A stretch of 20,858 nucleotides of DNA from Flavipsychrobacter sp. (GCA_021156265.1 JAJNBR010000030.1:1-20858), one strand, 5' to 3'. Shown: positions 8,177-16,282, counted from the first letter of the stretch. A program made the numbers and translations. The notes: generated by a model from the letters alone, not told the origin.

Positions 8177-8731
8177 TTATACAACATCCGGAGGCGGGCA
8201 CGGAACATCCGGCCGGTATTTGGGTTGAAAGAGTTGGTCGTACTTAGAGAAGTGTCTTACAATGAAATCCCGGTACTCTATGGAAAATGGTTGGTCATGT
8301 GGCATCACTGCATCCGGCAGCCAAAAGAACGCCCGCCTTTCTTTTGGCGGATGTTGTCCCGGGTCAGATCCAAGTAGTGTCTCCAGTGATGTGAATAGTT
8401 GGTTATCCCAATCGTCGTAATGGCCTACCAGCATGATGCTGCCATCTGTCAGCGTTATTTGCTTTTTAATGTCGTACATCTGCCCGTGGTAACGGATCTC
8501 GTCATGCTCTATCCACGAGAGTTCGGCATTGCCTTTTATTGTTTGGGGCGAGACAACGATGGTGTCCCGGAACTTCAGCTCGTTCCTGTGGCTGCGCACA
8601 TGCTCGTATGATATTTTGCGCACTATATTCCAGGCAATAAGTCCCCCGGTGGAACAAAACAAAACAATAAACACCATGCATAATGCCATGATGCCCGGGA
8701 TGGTCCGCTTGTATGTTCTGCGTTGCTGCAA
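8177..8731 (-). CDS. Small membrane-anchored protein of unknown family in the receptor cluster
   Basis: The longest reading is 184 residues from TTG at 8731. It has a basic N-terminus (RRTYKR), one hydrophobic segment at about 15-35 (MALCMVFIVLFCSTGGLIAW) and a ~145-residue domain expected outside the cytoplasm. That domain has several histidines (YEHVRSH, WIEHDEIRYHGQMYD, VGHYDDW) and a C-terminal PCPPPDVV. A start at ATG 8689 would give 170 residues with the same membrane segment but without the basic residues; the sequence does not decide between them. I recognise no named family. Small proteins of this kind, with a membrane segment, a GQMYDI-like motif and a PPP tail, are often found just before TonB receptors in Bacteroidota as far as I recall, but no function is known to me. 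Confidence 0.75.
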   Translation of the reverse strand: MQQRRTYKRTIPGIMALCMVFIVLFCSTGGLIAWNIVRKISYEHVRSHRNELKFRDTIVVSPQTIKGNAELSWIEHDEIRYHGQMYDIKKQITLTDGSIMLVGHYDDWDNQLFTSLETLLGSDPGQHPPKERRAFFWLPDAVMPHDQPFSIEYRDFIVRHFSKYDQLFQPKYRPDVPCPPPDVV

Positions 8732-8737
8732 AATATA

Positions 8738-8759
8738 AAGTCCTGCAAGTGCAGGACTT
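8738..8759. repeat. Perfect 10-bp inverted repeat between the lipoprotein and small-protein genes
   Basis: AAGTCCTGCA (8738-8747) is exactly mirrored by TGCAGGACTT (8750-8759) with a 2-base spacer. On the minus strand it follows the lipoprotein stop by 34 bases and is followed by TATATTTT, so it could act as a weak terminator or attenuator. The symmetry and short spacer would also suit a dimeric repressor operator just before the small gene. The sequence does not choose between these. Confidence 0.6.
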
Positions 8760-8793
8760 AAAATTACTCGAAAGTTTTAATGTGCCTGGTATT

Positions 8794-9669
8794 TTATTGA
8801 CCGTTTAGCTCGGTTTCTGCTGCCTGCAGTACTTCTTTGTCTGCACCATCGCCATCGTGAACGTAAGCCACTACCATGCATTTTTCAGGTTTCCAGTTAG
8901 CATCTACAGGGTAGATGATCGTACGCTCATACACGCGGCCTGCATCTTTCGTTGGCTGGTCTTTCAGGAATTCATCTCCCTTCAGACCTGTGACCATATC
9001 GCGGAAGGTGTGCTTAAACGTGTACTCCTTTTCGGTGCCGGTCGGTGTTTTCTGCGCGTCTACGATATCTTTCTCCAGGATAGCTACCGACAGGAATTGC
9101 TTTTTGGCAACAGCCTGGGTATAGCTTACCGTTACTGTTATCACCGCATTGCGGGCAGACTCGTCGAAATTGCTTTTGATCTTAACATTCACCGGCGGTG
9201 TTTTCTGCAGCTGTTTGTCAATGGCCCCGGCCCAGGACGGACTCGTTAGTGCATTGACATTATTAACAGGAACACGGTCGATACCTGCCGTGGGTATGCC
9301 GATAAAGTCTGCATAATATTCTTTCTGTATTTCCGTTGCGTCTTCCGTTCTCAGGTCGTACTTGTTATAGCCATGCACAGGTTCGGAAAGGTTATGCGAG
9401 AAGATGTGCATTTCCATTACTGCCAGCTGGTCGGGATGCTGGGCTGCTATGGCTGCCAGTTGCTCACGTGCAGGCACGCAGGGCACGCACGAAGCGCCGG
9501 TAAGCTCTTCGATCAGTACCACTTTCTTGTCAGCCAGCTCTACCTTGGCCATGTATGTCGTGTCTTTTGCAACGGGGGTGGTACCAAAGTCGATAGCCGG
9601 TCCCTTTTCCGTGCAAGCATTAAGACTGATAATGCCTGCAGCACCTAACAGCAGATAGATCTTTTTCAT
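8794..9669 (-). CDS. Omp28-related lipoprotein with thioredoxin-like CxxC motif
   Basis: The 291-residue protein begins with a lipoprotein signal, MKKIYLLLGAAGIISLNAC, giving a lipidated Cys at 19. After a short linker comes a thioredoxin-fold-like part: VVLIEELTGASCVPCVPAR with C61 and C64 as a CxxC pair, then hydrophobic strands and IGIPTAGIDR around 125-134, a cis-Pro-like position. This order is that of the Omp28-related outer membrane proteins of Bacteroidota. The C-terminal half (about 155-291) looks like an all-beta domain (VNVKIKSNF, AVITVTVSYT). It is the first gene of a three-gene minus-strand run leading to the TonB receptor, 62 bases before the small unknown gene. Its partner and redox role are not established; acting as a surface-exposed helper of the receptor is an inference from position. 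Confidence 0.88.
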   Translation of the reverse strand: MKKIYLLLGAAGIISLNACTEKGPAIDFGTTPVAKDTTYMAKVELADKKVVLIEELTGASCVPCVPAREQLAAIAAQHPDQLAVMEMHIFSHNLSEPVHGYNKYDLRTEDATEIQKEYYADFIGIPTAGIDRVPVNNVNALTSPSWAGAIDKQLQKTPPVNVKIKSNFDESARNAVITVTVSYTQAVAKKQFLSVAILEKDIVDAQKTPTGTEKEYTFKHTFRDMVTGLKGDEFLKDQPTKDAGRVYERTIIYPVDANWKPEKCMVVAYVHDGDGADKEVLQAAETELNGQ

Positions 9670-9762
9670 TAAACAATTGAGGATTTGCAGCTACGAATTT
9701 AATCAATAGTAGCGAATTGGAGATAAGATTTCACACGAATATGACAATAATGCGCTTTCCGT

Positions 9763-9770
9763 TACCTTTA
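9763..9770 (+). promoter_or_regulatory. Possible -7 promoter box for rbfA
   Basis: TACCTTTA matches seven of eight positions of TAnnTTTG and lies 20 bases before the rbfA ATG, in the 121-base divergent gap between the lipoprotein gene and rbfA. No -33 element is evident. The remaining part of the gap shows no other signal I can support. Confidence 0.25.
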
Positions 9771-9790
9771 CCAGCGTAAAAAGGTTGCAT

Positions 9791-10177
9791 ATGGAAGAAA
9801 GTAAACGGCAAAAACAGGTTGGCAAGCTGATAATGGAGGAGTTGAGTGATATTTTCCAGCGGGAAGGATTTAATATTAAGGACGGCGGAATGATCTCCAT
9901 TTCCAAGGTAATGGTGACCCCGGACCTGCTGGAGGCGCGCATATATCTAAGCCTGTTCCAGGTGAAGGATACGGCCAAGATGATGCACGAGATAAAAGAA
10001 AAAGGCTGGGAATTCCGCAAAATACTGGGCCAACGCATCAAAAACCAGCTGCGTCGTGTGCCCGAACTGATGTTCTTTACCGACGATACGCTCGACTATG
10101 TATTTAAGATGGAAGAGCTGTTCAAAAAGATAAAAGAGGAACCGAAACCTGGTGATAACAAGCCTGCGGAAGAATAA
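9791..10177 (+). CDS. rbfA: Ribosome-binding factor A
   Basis: RbfA is a small KH-like protein that binds the 30S subunit and helps 16S rRNA processing and cold adaptation. The 128 residues show the family pattern: RQKQVGKLIMEELSDIF at the N-terminus, MISISKVMVTPDLLEARIYLS (beta-alpha core), LGQRIKNQLRRVPELMFFTDDTLDY, then a charged, proline-containing tail. The longer frame begins at TTG 9785; the ATG at 9791 is preferred because AAAAAGG lies 6-11 bases upstream as ribosome-binding site. It is followed after 2 bases by an FtsX-type permease gene, so the two are co-transcribed. Confidence 0.95.
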   Translation: MEESKRQKQVGKLIMEELSDIFQREGFNIKDGGMISISKVMVTPDLLEARIYLSLFQVKDTAKMMHEIKEKGWEFRKILGQRIKNQLRRVPELMFFTDDTLDYVFKMEELFKKIKEEPKPGDNKPAEE

Positions 10178-10179
10178 GC

Positions 10180-11412
10180 ATGAATTCCATTCTCACCCGG
10201 CAACTGGCGCTTAGGTACCTGCGCGGCAAACGTACCGCCAATATCGTACCTATTCTTTCACGTATCAGCATGACGGCGATCGCCGTGTCTGCCGCGGCCA
10301 TGATCATCCTGTTCTCGGTATTGAACGGGTTTACCGATCTTGTCAGCGACTTGTATAAGGCATTCTATCCCCAGATAAAGATCACTGCAGCTAAAGGGAA
10401 ATTTTTTGCCCTGGATCCAAAACAAGTAGCCGCTGTACAAAAAGTAGAAGGCCTGGCGGGCATTACGATGGTGCTTGAAGACAATGTGCTCCTCACCGGG
10501 AACGATGAGACCAAGGTTGCCATCCTTAAAGGCATTGACGAGCAGTATCTCAAAGTAAACGAGGTAAAACCCTACGTTATAGAAGGCACGGATTCGGTTG
10601 CCATAAGCCCGGCCCCTACGGCCTTGCTCGGCCTGCAACTGGCCAACGAAATGGGCCTGGATATCACCAATGCATTCAGTTCGCTGGTACTGCACTATCC
10701 CAATGCAAAGTCATCTAACCTTGCACTCAACCCGATGTCTGCATTTCAAACATTACAGTTAAAACCCGATGGCGTCTTCCAGGTGCAGGATGAATTTGAC
10801 AGCAAGTATATATTGGCGCCTTTGCCACTGGTGCAAGAACTGATGCAAACCGAAGGGCAATATTCATCGGTAGAGCTGAAGCTGGCAAGTAATACAAACG
10901 CCGACAGAGTAAAGCGCGAGCTGTCGGAGCAGTTGGGCAGCGGTTATACCGTTGCTACCCGCTTTGAGCAGAACAAGACTTTGTATATGGTGATGAAAAG
11001 TGAGAAATGGGCTGTATTTGCCATTCTCGTGCTTGTGTTGCTCATCGCATCGTTCAACATGGTGGGTGCGCTCACCATGCTGGTGCTGGAGAAGCAGAAA
11101 GACATGGCGATACTCAAAGCCATGGGCGCAGAGCCTTCAACCATACGCAACATCTTCCTCGCTGAAGGCCTGCTTTGGGCACTAACAGGGGGAGCGATCG
11201 GGTTGTTAGTGGGCGCTCTTATCAGCTTCGGTCAGCAGCATTTTCACTGGATAAAAATGCAGGGCAATTTTATCATCGAAGCATATCCTGTATCCATGCA
11301 ATGGACAGACTTCCTGCTGATACTGGGCACCATACTGTTCGTAGGTTTACTGGCAGCATGGTATCCCGCTGTTAAAGCGCAGAAAGCACAGGTGCAGTTG
11401 CGGAGTAACTGA
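10180..11412 (+). CDS. FtsX/LolE-type ABC transporter permease
   Basis: The 410-residue protein has the four-helix MacB/FtsX layout: helix 1 at about 28-50, a large periplasmic domain at about 51-270, then helices at about 277-301, 325-350 and 375-397. The segment LVLEKQKDMAILKAMGAEPS (301-320) is the characteristic cytoplasmic coupling region of LolC/LolE permeases, which release lipoproteins from the inner membrane with the ATPase LolD. No ATPase gene lies beside it, so the partner must be encoded elsewhere and the lipoprotein role is inferred from family. It starts 2 bases after rbfA, with GGAAGA as ribosome-binding sequence inside the end of rbfA. It ends 3 bases before the convergent argS stop, with no terminator between them. 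Confidence 0.9.
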   Translation: MNSILTRQLALRYLRGKRTANIVPILSRISMTAIAVSAAAMIILFSVLNGFTDLVSDLYKAFYPQIKITAAKGKFFALDPKQVAAVQKVEGLAGITMVLEDNVLLTGNDETKVAILKGIDEQYLKVNEVKPYVIEGTDSVAISPAPTALLGLQLANEMGLDITNAFSSLVLHYPNAKSSNLALNPMSAFQTLQLKPDGVFQVQDEFDSKYILAPLPLVQELMQTEGQYSSVELKLASNTNADRVKRELSEQLGSGYTVATRFEQNKTLYMVMKSEKWAVFAILVLVLLIASFNMVGALTMLVLEKQKDMAILKAMGAEPSTIRNIFLAEGLLWALTGGAIGLLVGALISFGQQHFHWIKMQGNFIIEAYPVSMQWTDFLLILGTILFVGLLAAWYPAVKAQKAQVQLRSN

Positions 11413-11415
11413 TCC

Positions 11416-13215
11416 TTACATCTTTTCAGGCAGCCTGATACCCAGCAAATTCATAGAGTGTCTCAGCACCTGCGCGGTCATGATGATCAGCATAAGGCGC
11501 AGTTGCTTTTTCTCCTCATTCTCAGCATGGGCAATACTATGTTCGGCGTAGAATGAATTGAATTGCTGCGCCAGTTGGAACGCATAATTGCATAATTCCG
11601 ATGGATTAAATTCGGCTGCTGCGTTTTCTACTATCACCGGATATTGCTCCAGCATTACTACCAGTTTCTTTTCAGCAGGCAGTATTTCATCTGCCAGGTG
11701 CAGCGACTGGAATTTGGTGCTGTCAGGTAATAGTGGTACGCCTTCTTTTCTCAGTATAGAGCAGATACGAGCGTGTGCGTATTGAATGAATGTAGCGGTA
11801 AATCCATGCAGGTCTATCGACTCTTTCGGATCGAAGATCATTTTCTTTTTAGGGTCAACGCGCAGCAGGTAAAACTTCAGTGCGCCCATACCTATGGTGT
11901 TGTATAGTTTGGTCAGTTCTTCCTGTGAAAAACCTTCTGTCTTGCCGGCTGCTTCCGTTTGTTCGCGCGAAAGGTTGATCATTTCCTCCATCATATCGTC
12001 GGCGTCCACCACGGTGCCCTCACGGCTTTTCATTCGGCCTGTAGGCAGCTCCACCATGCCATACGACAAGTGGTAAATGCCATCAGCGCAAGGTTCGCCC
12101 AGTTTCTTCAATATGGCCTTTAGCACCTGCATATGGTAGTTCTGCTCGTCAGCAATTACGTATACTGACTGGTCAAGTTTGAAATCGTTGAACTTCAGTT
12201 TGGCGGTGCCTAAGTCTTGCGTGATATACACAGATGTACCATCACCGCGCAGTAGTAATTTATGATCAAGACCTTCTTCAGTAAGGTCTACCCAAACAGA
12301 ACCATCCTCTTTTTTATAGAGTACACCTTTCTGCAAGCCTTCTTCTACAATAGCTTTACCCAGTAAGTAGGTATCGCTTTCGTAGTACATTTTCTCGAAG
12401 TCTACACCCAGGTTTTTATAGCTCACTTCAAAGCCTTTATACACCCAGCCATTCATCATTTCCCATAGGCTGCGTACCTCTTTATCGCCAGCTTCCCACT
12501 GTCGTAACATTTCCTGCGCTTCTTTCATGATCGGCGCTTCCTTTTCAGCAGCGGCTTCGTCCATGCCTTTGGCAACCAGTTCGGCTATCTCCGCTTTATA
12601 GGCGTCGTTGAATTTTACATAATAATCACCTACCAGGTGGTCGCCTTTCATGCCTGTGCGTTCGGGGGTGTCACCATTAGCATAACGCTGCCAGGCTATC
12701 ATCGACTTACAGATATGGATACCGCGGTCGTTGATCAGGTTGGCTTTTACCACCTGCTCGCCTACGGCGTGTAGTATATTACCTACTGCATAACCCAGGA
12801 AAATGTTCCTGAGGTGGCCGAAGTGCAGCGGTTTGTTGGTGTTTGGAGAAGAATATTCCACCATTACCCGGCGGTCATGCCCGGACTTTTCGCCGTAATG
12901 CACATCGTTGAAATGATTCTGCAGAAAGGATAGCCAAACACCATCCTTGATGGTCATATTCAAAAAACCACTAACTATGTCGTAGCCGGTGAACAGGCTG
13001 CATTTTTCCACGAGGTAATCGCCAATCATTTTGCCCAGAACATCCGGTTTTTGGCGCAGCTGCTTTACGAAGGGGAATAATACTATCGTATAATCTCCAT
13101 TGAACTCCGGTTTGGTCAGGTTGATAGTTATAGAAGCAGGATTGATATCCGTATCCGGGAAAAGATGCTTCAGGGCATCTTCAGTAGCGCATTTTATCTG
13201 GGCGGCAAGCGTCAT
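11416..13215 (-). CDS. argS: Arginyl-tRNA synthetase
   Basis: Charges tRNA-Arg with arginine. The 599 residues contain an N-terminal Add-1-like domain, the class I HIGH signature as SPNTNKPLHFGHLRN near residues 118-132, the KMSKS-equivalent GRMKSREGT near 390, and a C-terminal DALR-type anticodon-binding domain starting around FIQYAHARICSILRKEG and ending RHSMNLLGIRLPEKM. The open frame extends upstream to 13284, but the ATG at 13215 (MTLAAQIKCATEDALKHLF) fits the family's N-terminus, and a promoter box at 13242-13249 lies inside the longer reading. It is divergent from rpsO, with about 180 bases between the two start codons. Confidence 0.97.
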   Translation of the reverse strand: MTLAAQIKCATEDALKHLFPDTDINPASITINLTKPEFNGDYTIVLFPFVKQLRQKPDVLGKMIGDYLVEKCSLFTGYDIVSGFLNMTIKDGVWLSFLQNHFNDVHYGEKSGHDRRVMVEYSSPNTNKPLHFGHLRNIFLGYAVGNILHAVGEQVVKANLINDRGIHICKSMIAWQRYANGDTPERTGMKGDHLVGDYYVKFNDAYKAEIAELVAKGMDEAAAEKEAPIMKEAQEMLRQWEAGDKEVRSLWEMMNGWVYKGFEVSYKNLGVDFEKMYYESDTYLLGKAIVEEGLQKGVLYKKEDGSVWVDLTEEGLDHKLLLRGDGTSVYITQDLGTAKLKFNDFKLDQSVYVIADEQNYHMQVLKAILKKLGEPCADGIYHLSYGMVELPTGRMKSREGTVVDADDMMEEMINLSREQTEAAGKTEGFSQEELTKLYNTIGMGALKFYLLRVDPKKKMIFDPKESIDLHGFTATFIQYAHARICSILRKEGVPLLPDSTKFQSLHLADEILPAEKKLVVMLEQYPVIVENAAAEFNPSELCNYAFQLAQQFNSFYAEHSIAHAENEEKKQLRLMLIIMTAQVLRHSMNLLGIRLPEKM

Positions 13216-13241
13216 CGTGAGAATATTAATGGAACTTTGGG

Positions 13242-13249
13242 CAAAAATA
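13242..13249 (-). promoter_or_regulatory. Putative -7 promoter box for argS
   Basis: Minus-strand TATTTTTG, followed by C, matches TAnnTTTG exactly and lies 27 bases before the argS ATG at 13215. No -33 TTG is seen at the usual spacing. It supports the ATG at 13215 over longer starts. Confidence 0.45.
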
Positions 13250-13349
13250 GGGTTTGAATATAAATGGTGGTCGAAATGTCGCATGTTGGTTTTGTTAATG
13301 TGACAATGTCAATCACCAAAAAAATATTAATTAATCCGACAGTTTTCCC

Positions 13350-13357
13350 TATCTTTG
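13350..13357 (+). promoter_or_regulatory. Putative -7 promoter box for rpsO
   Basis: TATCTTTG, followed by CA, is an exact match to TAnnTTTG in an AT-rich stretch 40 bases before the rpsO ATG. The expected transcript start would leave a leader of about 30 bases. No clear -33 TTG is present, only an AT-rich TTAATTAAT stretch. Confidence 0.55.
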
Positions 13358-13396
13358 CAACCTGAAAAAGTGTCGTTATAAAAAATTTGATGCCAA

Positions 13397-13669
13397 ATGT
13401 CTCATTTAACTGCTGAAAAAAAGACAAACATTTTTAAAACTTACGGTGAAAACGAAACCAATTCGGGTTCTATCGAAGGCCAGGTAGCTATGCTCACTGA
13501 GCGTATCAACCACATCTCGAATCACCTGAAGACTAATAAAAAAGATTTCTCCAGCCAACGCGGACTCATGCAAATGGTAGGTCGTCGCAAACGCCTGCTG
13601 CAATACCTGACTCGCACGAACCTTGCTTCGTATCGTGCGCTGATCGAAAAGCTTGGTATCCGTAAATAA
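13397..13669 (+). CDS. rpsO: 30S ribosomal protein S15
   Basis: Primary 16S rRNA-binding protein of the small subunit. The 90 residues match S15 throughout: TGSIEGQVAMLTERI-like (here NSGSIEGQVAMLTERINHIS), HLKTNKKDFSSQRGLMQMVG, RRKRLLQYLTRTNLASYRAL and the terminal KLGIRK. The ATG at 13397 gives the family-typical N-terminus. An overlapping ATG at 13390 opens only an 8-codon frame. The gene is followed by a hairpin terminator and then pnp, the same gene order as in E. coli. Confidence 0.98.
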   Translation: MSHLTAEKKTNIFKTYGENETNSGSIEGQVAMLTERINHISNHLKTNKKDFSSQRGLMQMVGRRKRLLQYLTRTNLASYRALIEKLGIRK

Positions 13670-13684
13670 GCTGCAACTCAATAG

Positions 13685-13719
13685 CTATTCCCAACTGATA
13701 ACGGTTGGGAATAGTTTTT
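13685..13719 (+). terminator. Hairpin terminator/attenuator between rpsO and pnp
   Basis: A perfect 11-bp stem, CTATTCCCAAC (13685-13695) with GTTGGGAATAG (13704-13714), has an 8-base loop and is followed by five T. pnp begins only 25 bases later with no strong separate promoter, so the hairpin probably ends most rpsO transcripts while letting some continue into pnp. In E. coli the same gap holds a partial terminator and an RNase III site; a similar role here is inferred. Confidence 0.85.
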
Positions 13720-13743
13720 CTTGAACATATCTAAATTTATCGT

Positions 13744-16122
13744 ATGATTCCTAATCCCGTTTCCGTTTCTTTCAAAATGAAAGACGGGCGTGAGATCAGC
13801 ATAGAAACAGGAAGACTTGCACGCCAGGCCGATGGTTCGGTTCTGGTGCGTATGGGTAACTGTATGCTGCTGGCAACCGTTGTTGCCAACGCCGAACCTA
13901 AACCCGGGCAATCATTCTTCCCGCTGACAGTAGACTACCAGGAAAAATTTGCTTCTGCAGGTCGCATCCCAGGCTCGTTCTTCAAACGTGAAGGCCGCCT
14001 CAGCGACTATGAAGTGCTTATATCTCGTCTGATTGACCGCGCATTGCGCCCTCTGTTCCCTGATGATTATTTCTGCGATGTGCAGGTGATCATCACCCTC
14101 ATCTCTTCTGACATGGAAGTGATGCCTGATGCGCTGGCTTGCCTGGCTGCATCGGCAGCTTTGGCCGTTTCTGACGTGCCCATCCAGGAGATCATCTCTG
14201 AAGTACGTATCGCACGCATCAACGGCGAGTTCGTAATTAACCCTACGCGCAGCCAGCTGGATACTGCTGATATGAACTTCATCATCGGTGCTACTGAAAA
14301 GAACATCATGATGGTGGAAGGTGAAGCTAAAGAATGCCAGGAAGCTGACGTAGTAAAAGCTATTGAACTGGCGCATGAAGCCATTCGCGAGCAGATACAA
14401 ATGCAGAAAGACCTGCGTGATAAAGTAGGTGCAAAAGCTAAACGCGAGTACGAGAAACCATACGTAAATCCTGAACTGGAAAAACGTATCTACGACTACG
14501 CCGCTGAAAAATACGCTACCATAGCACGCGCTGCGCTTGGCAAGCACGAGCGCCACGATGCGATGCACCAGGTGCATAAAGACTTCGAAGAAATGCTGGC
14601 CGGTGAGACCGAAGAATTGAAAGACGAGGACAAAAAACTCATCTCTAAATACTTCCACGATGTAGAGAAGAAAATTGTGCGCGATATGATGCTGAACGAC
14701 CGCCGCCGTCTTGACGGCCGTGGACTGGCAGATGTACGCCCACTGACGATGGAAGTTGACTTCCTGCCTTCTCCGCACGGTTCTGCATTGTTTACCCGCG
14801 GCGAAACACAATCGCTGACCACAGTAACACTGGGTACCAAAGAAGATGAGCTGCTGTTAGAAAGCGCTGCTACTTCTAACTATTCAAAATTCATATTGCA
14901 CTATAACTTCCCTCCGTTCTCTACGGGCGAGGTGAAGATGCAGCGCGGCCCCGGCCGTCGCGAAGTAGGGCATGGTAACCTGGCCAAACGGTCACTGGAA
15001 CAAATGGCGCCTACAGGCGAGTCATTCCCATACACTGTGCGTATCGTTTCTGATATTCTTGAGTCTAACGGTTCATCATCAATGGCTACCGTATGTGCCG
15101 GTTCACTGGCGCTGATGGATGCAGGTGCACCAATGCCTAAACACGTAGGTGGTGTGGCAATGGGCCTGATATCTGGCGAGAATGGCAAGTTTGCAGTTCT
15201 TACCGATATCCTGGGCGATGAAGATCACCTGGGTGATATGGACTTCAAAGTAACCGGTACACGCGATGGTATCTGTGGTATCCAGATGGATATCAAAGTG
15301 GATGGCCTGAGTATGGACATCATGATGCAGGCGCTGGACCAGGCACATAAAGGCCGTCTCCATATCCTGGATGCGATGTACAAATGTATACCTGAAGCCC
15401 GTGCTGAACTGAAACCACATGCACCACGTATTGAGCAGATCAATATCGACCGCGAGTTCATTGGCGCTATCATAGGCCCGGGTGGTAAAGTAATACAGGA
15501 GATCCAACGCGAAACAGGCACTACTATCAATATTGAAGAAGTGAATGACCGTGGTGAAGTGAAGATATTTGCTGCTAACAAAGAGAATATCGACAAAGCG
15601 CTGAAATGGATCAAAGGCATAGTAGCGATACCTGAGATAGGCGAGACCTACGAGGGTACCGTGAAGAGCATCATGCCATTCGGTGCGTTCATCGAATTCA
15701 TGCCGGGCAAACAAGGTTTGCTGCATATCTCTGAAGTAAGCTGGAGCCGCCTCGATACGCTGGAAGGTGTATTGAAAGAAGGCGATACAGTGAAAATAAA
15801 ACTGGTAGGTACCGATCCGAAAACAGGCAAACTGCGCCTGAGCCGCAAAGTGCTGATGCCAAAGCCTGAAGGTTATGTAGAGCCTGAACAACGCGAGCGT
15901 TCTGACCGTGGAGATAGAGGTGACCGTGGCGAACGCCGTGGCGGTGACCGTGGAGACCGCAGGGGTGGTGGCGACCGTCGTGAGGGTGGCAACCGTGGTG
16001 ATCGTGGCGAACGCCGTGAGCGTCCGCAGCGCAACGAAAACCAGGCACAGGCACAACCAAACAGTGAAGGCTTTGCAGCCGGCAACGAAGGTGGTGCATC
16101 TGATGCTGACCTGGCACTGTAA
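13744..16122 (+). CDS. pnp: Polyribonucleotide nucleotidyltransferase (PNPase) with Arg/Gly/Asp-rich tail
   Basis: A phosphorolytic 3'-5' exoribonuclease that also adds tails to RNA. The 792 residues hold, in order: first RNase PH domain (about 12-145), the helical linker (about 240-325), second RNase PH domain (about 325-545, with FPPFSTGEVKMQRGPGRREVGHG and DILGDEDHLGDMDFKVTGT), a KH domain (about 560-620, IGAIIGPGGKVIQEI) and an S1 domain (about 632-704, YEGTVKSIMPFGAFIEF). From about 717 to 762 comes a low-complexity stretch of DRG, GER and RRGG units, then a Gln/Asn-rich end. PNPases without a tail usually stop near 700 residues, so this tail is extra; such regions commonly bind RNA or partner proteins. 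ATG at 13744 agrees with the family N-terminus. Confidence 0.97.
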   Translation: MIPNPVSVSFKMKDGREISIETGRLARQADGSVLVRMGNCMLLATVVANAEPKPGQSFFPLTVDYQEKFASAGRIPGSFFKREGRLSDYEVLISRLIDRALRPLFPDDYFCDVQVIITLISSDMEVMPDALACLAASAALAVSDVPIQEIISEVRIARINGEFVINPTRSQLDTADMNFIIGATEKNIMMVEGEAKECQEADVVKAIELAHEAIREQIQMQKDLRDKVGAKAKREYEKPYVNPELEKRIYDYAAEKYATIARAALGKHERHDAMHQVHKDFEEMLAGETEELKDEDKKLISKYFHDVEKKIVRDMMLNDRRRLDGRGLADVRPLTMEVDFLPSPHGSALFTRGETQSLTTVTLGTKEDELLLESAATSNYSKFILHYNFPPFSTGEVKMQRGPGRREVGHGNLAKRSLEQMAPTGESFPYTVRIVSDILESNGSSSMATVCAGSLALMDAGAPMPKHVGGVAMGLISGENGKFAVLTDILGDEDHLGDMDFKVTGTRDGICGIQMDIKVDGLSMDIMMQALDQAHKGRLHILDAMYKCIPEARAELKPHAPRIEQINIDREFIGAIIGPGGKVIQEIQRETGTTINIEEVNDRGEVKIFAANKENIDKALKWIKGIVAIPEIGETYEGTVKSIMPFGAFIEFMPGKQGLLHISEVSWSRLDTLEGVLKEGDTVKIKLVGTDPKTGKLRLSRKVLMPKPEGYVEPEQRERSDRGDRGDRGERRGGDRGDRRGGGDRREGGNRGDRGERRERPQRNENQAQAQPNSEGFAAGNEGGASDADLAL

Positions 16123-16144
16123 CAACAAATGACATCTAATTGTG

Positions 16145-16174
16145 AAACCGCCTGCTATGCAGGCGGTTTTTTTT
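16145..16174 (+). terminator. Rho-independent terminator after pnp
   Basis: An 11-bp stem pairs AAACCGCCTGC (16145-16155) with GCAGGCGGTTT (16159-16169) around a 3-base loop, with T continuing to 16174. It starts 23 bases after the pnp stop. Confidence 0.93.
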
Positions 16175-16249
16175 ATTGTATGTGTTTTATTCGTCGTTTA
16201 ATGAATGAAAACCGGCATTCGCTGGCCCAAAACGTAGTTTTACTGAACG

Positions 16250-16282
16250 AAAGGCGTCCTTCACCAGATGCCCTTTTTTTTT
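16250..16282 (+). terminator. Possible weak second terminator-like hairpin upstream of the LamG gene
   Basis: AAAGG (16250-16254) can pair with CCTTT (16272-16276), extended by three imperfect pairs with one bulge, and is followed by T up to 16282 (nine T in all). No gene lies between it and the pnp terminator, so its purpose is unclear. The pairing may be chance. The rest of 16175-16324 shows nothing I can support. Confidence 0.25.

Noticed and set aside
15895..16030. Direct repeats in the pnp tail as a possible CRISPR or tandem-repeat locus
   Set aside because: The repeats are short, degenerate and in frame with pnp; there are no spacers of constant length.
15895..16030. RGD triplets in the PNPase tail as integrin-binding motifs
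   Set aside because: PNPase is cytoplasmic; the RGD triplets arise from DRG repetition in a low-complexity tail.
15103..16128. Long minus-strand open frame opposite pnp (341 codons)
   Set aside because: The plus strand is clear PNPase with all domains; the antisense frame has no recognisable motif and is a by-product of pnp codon use. The same holds for 13912-14811.
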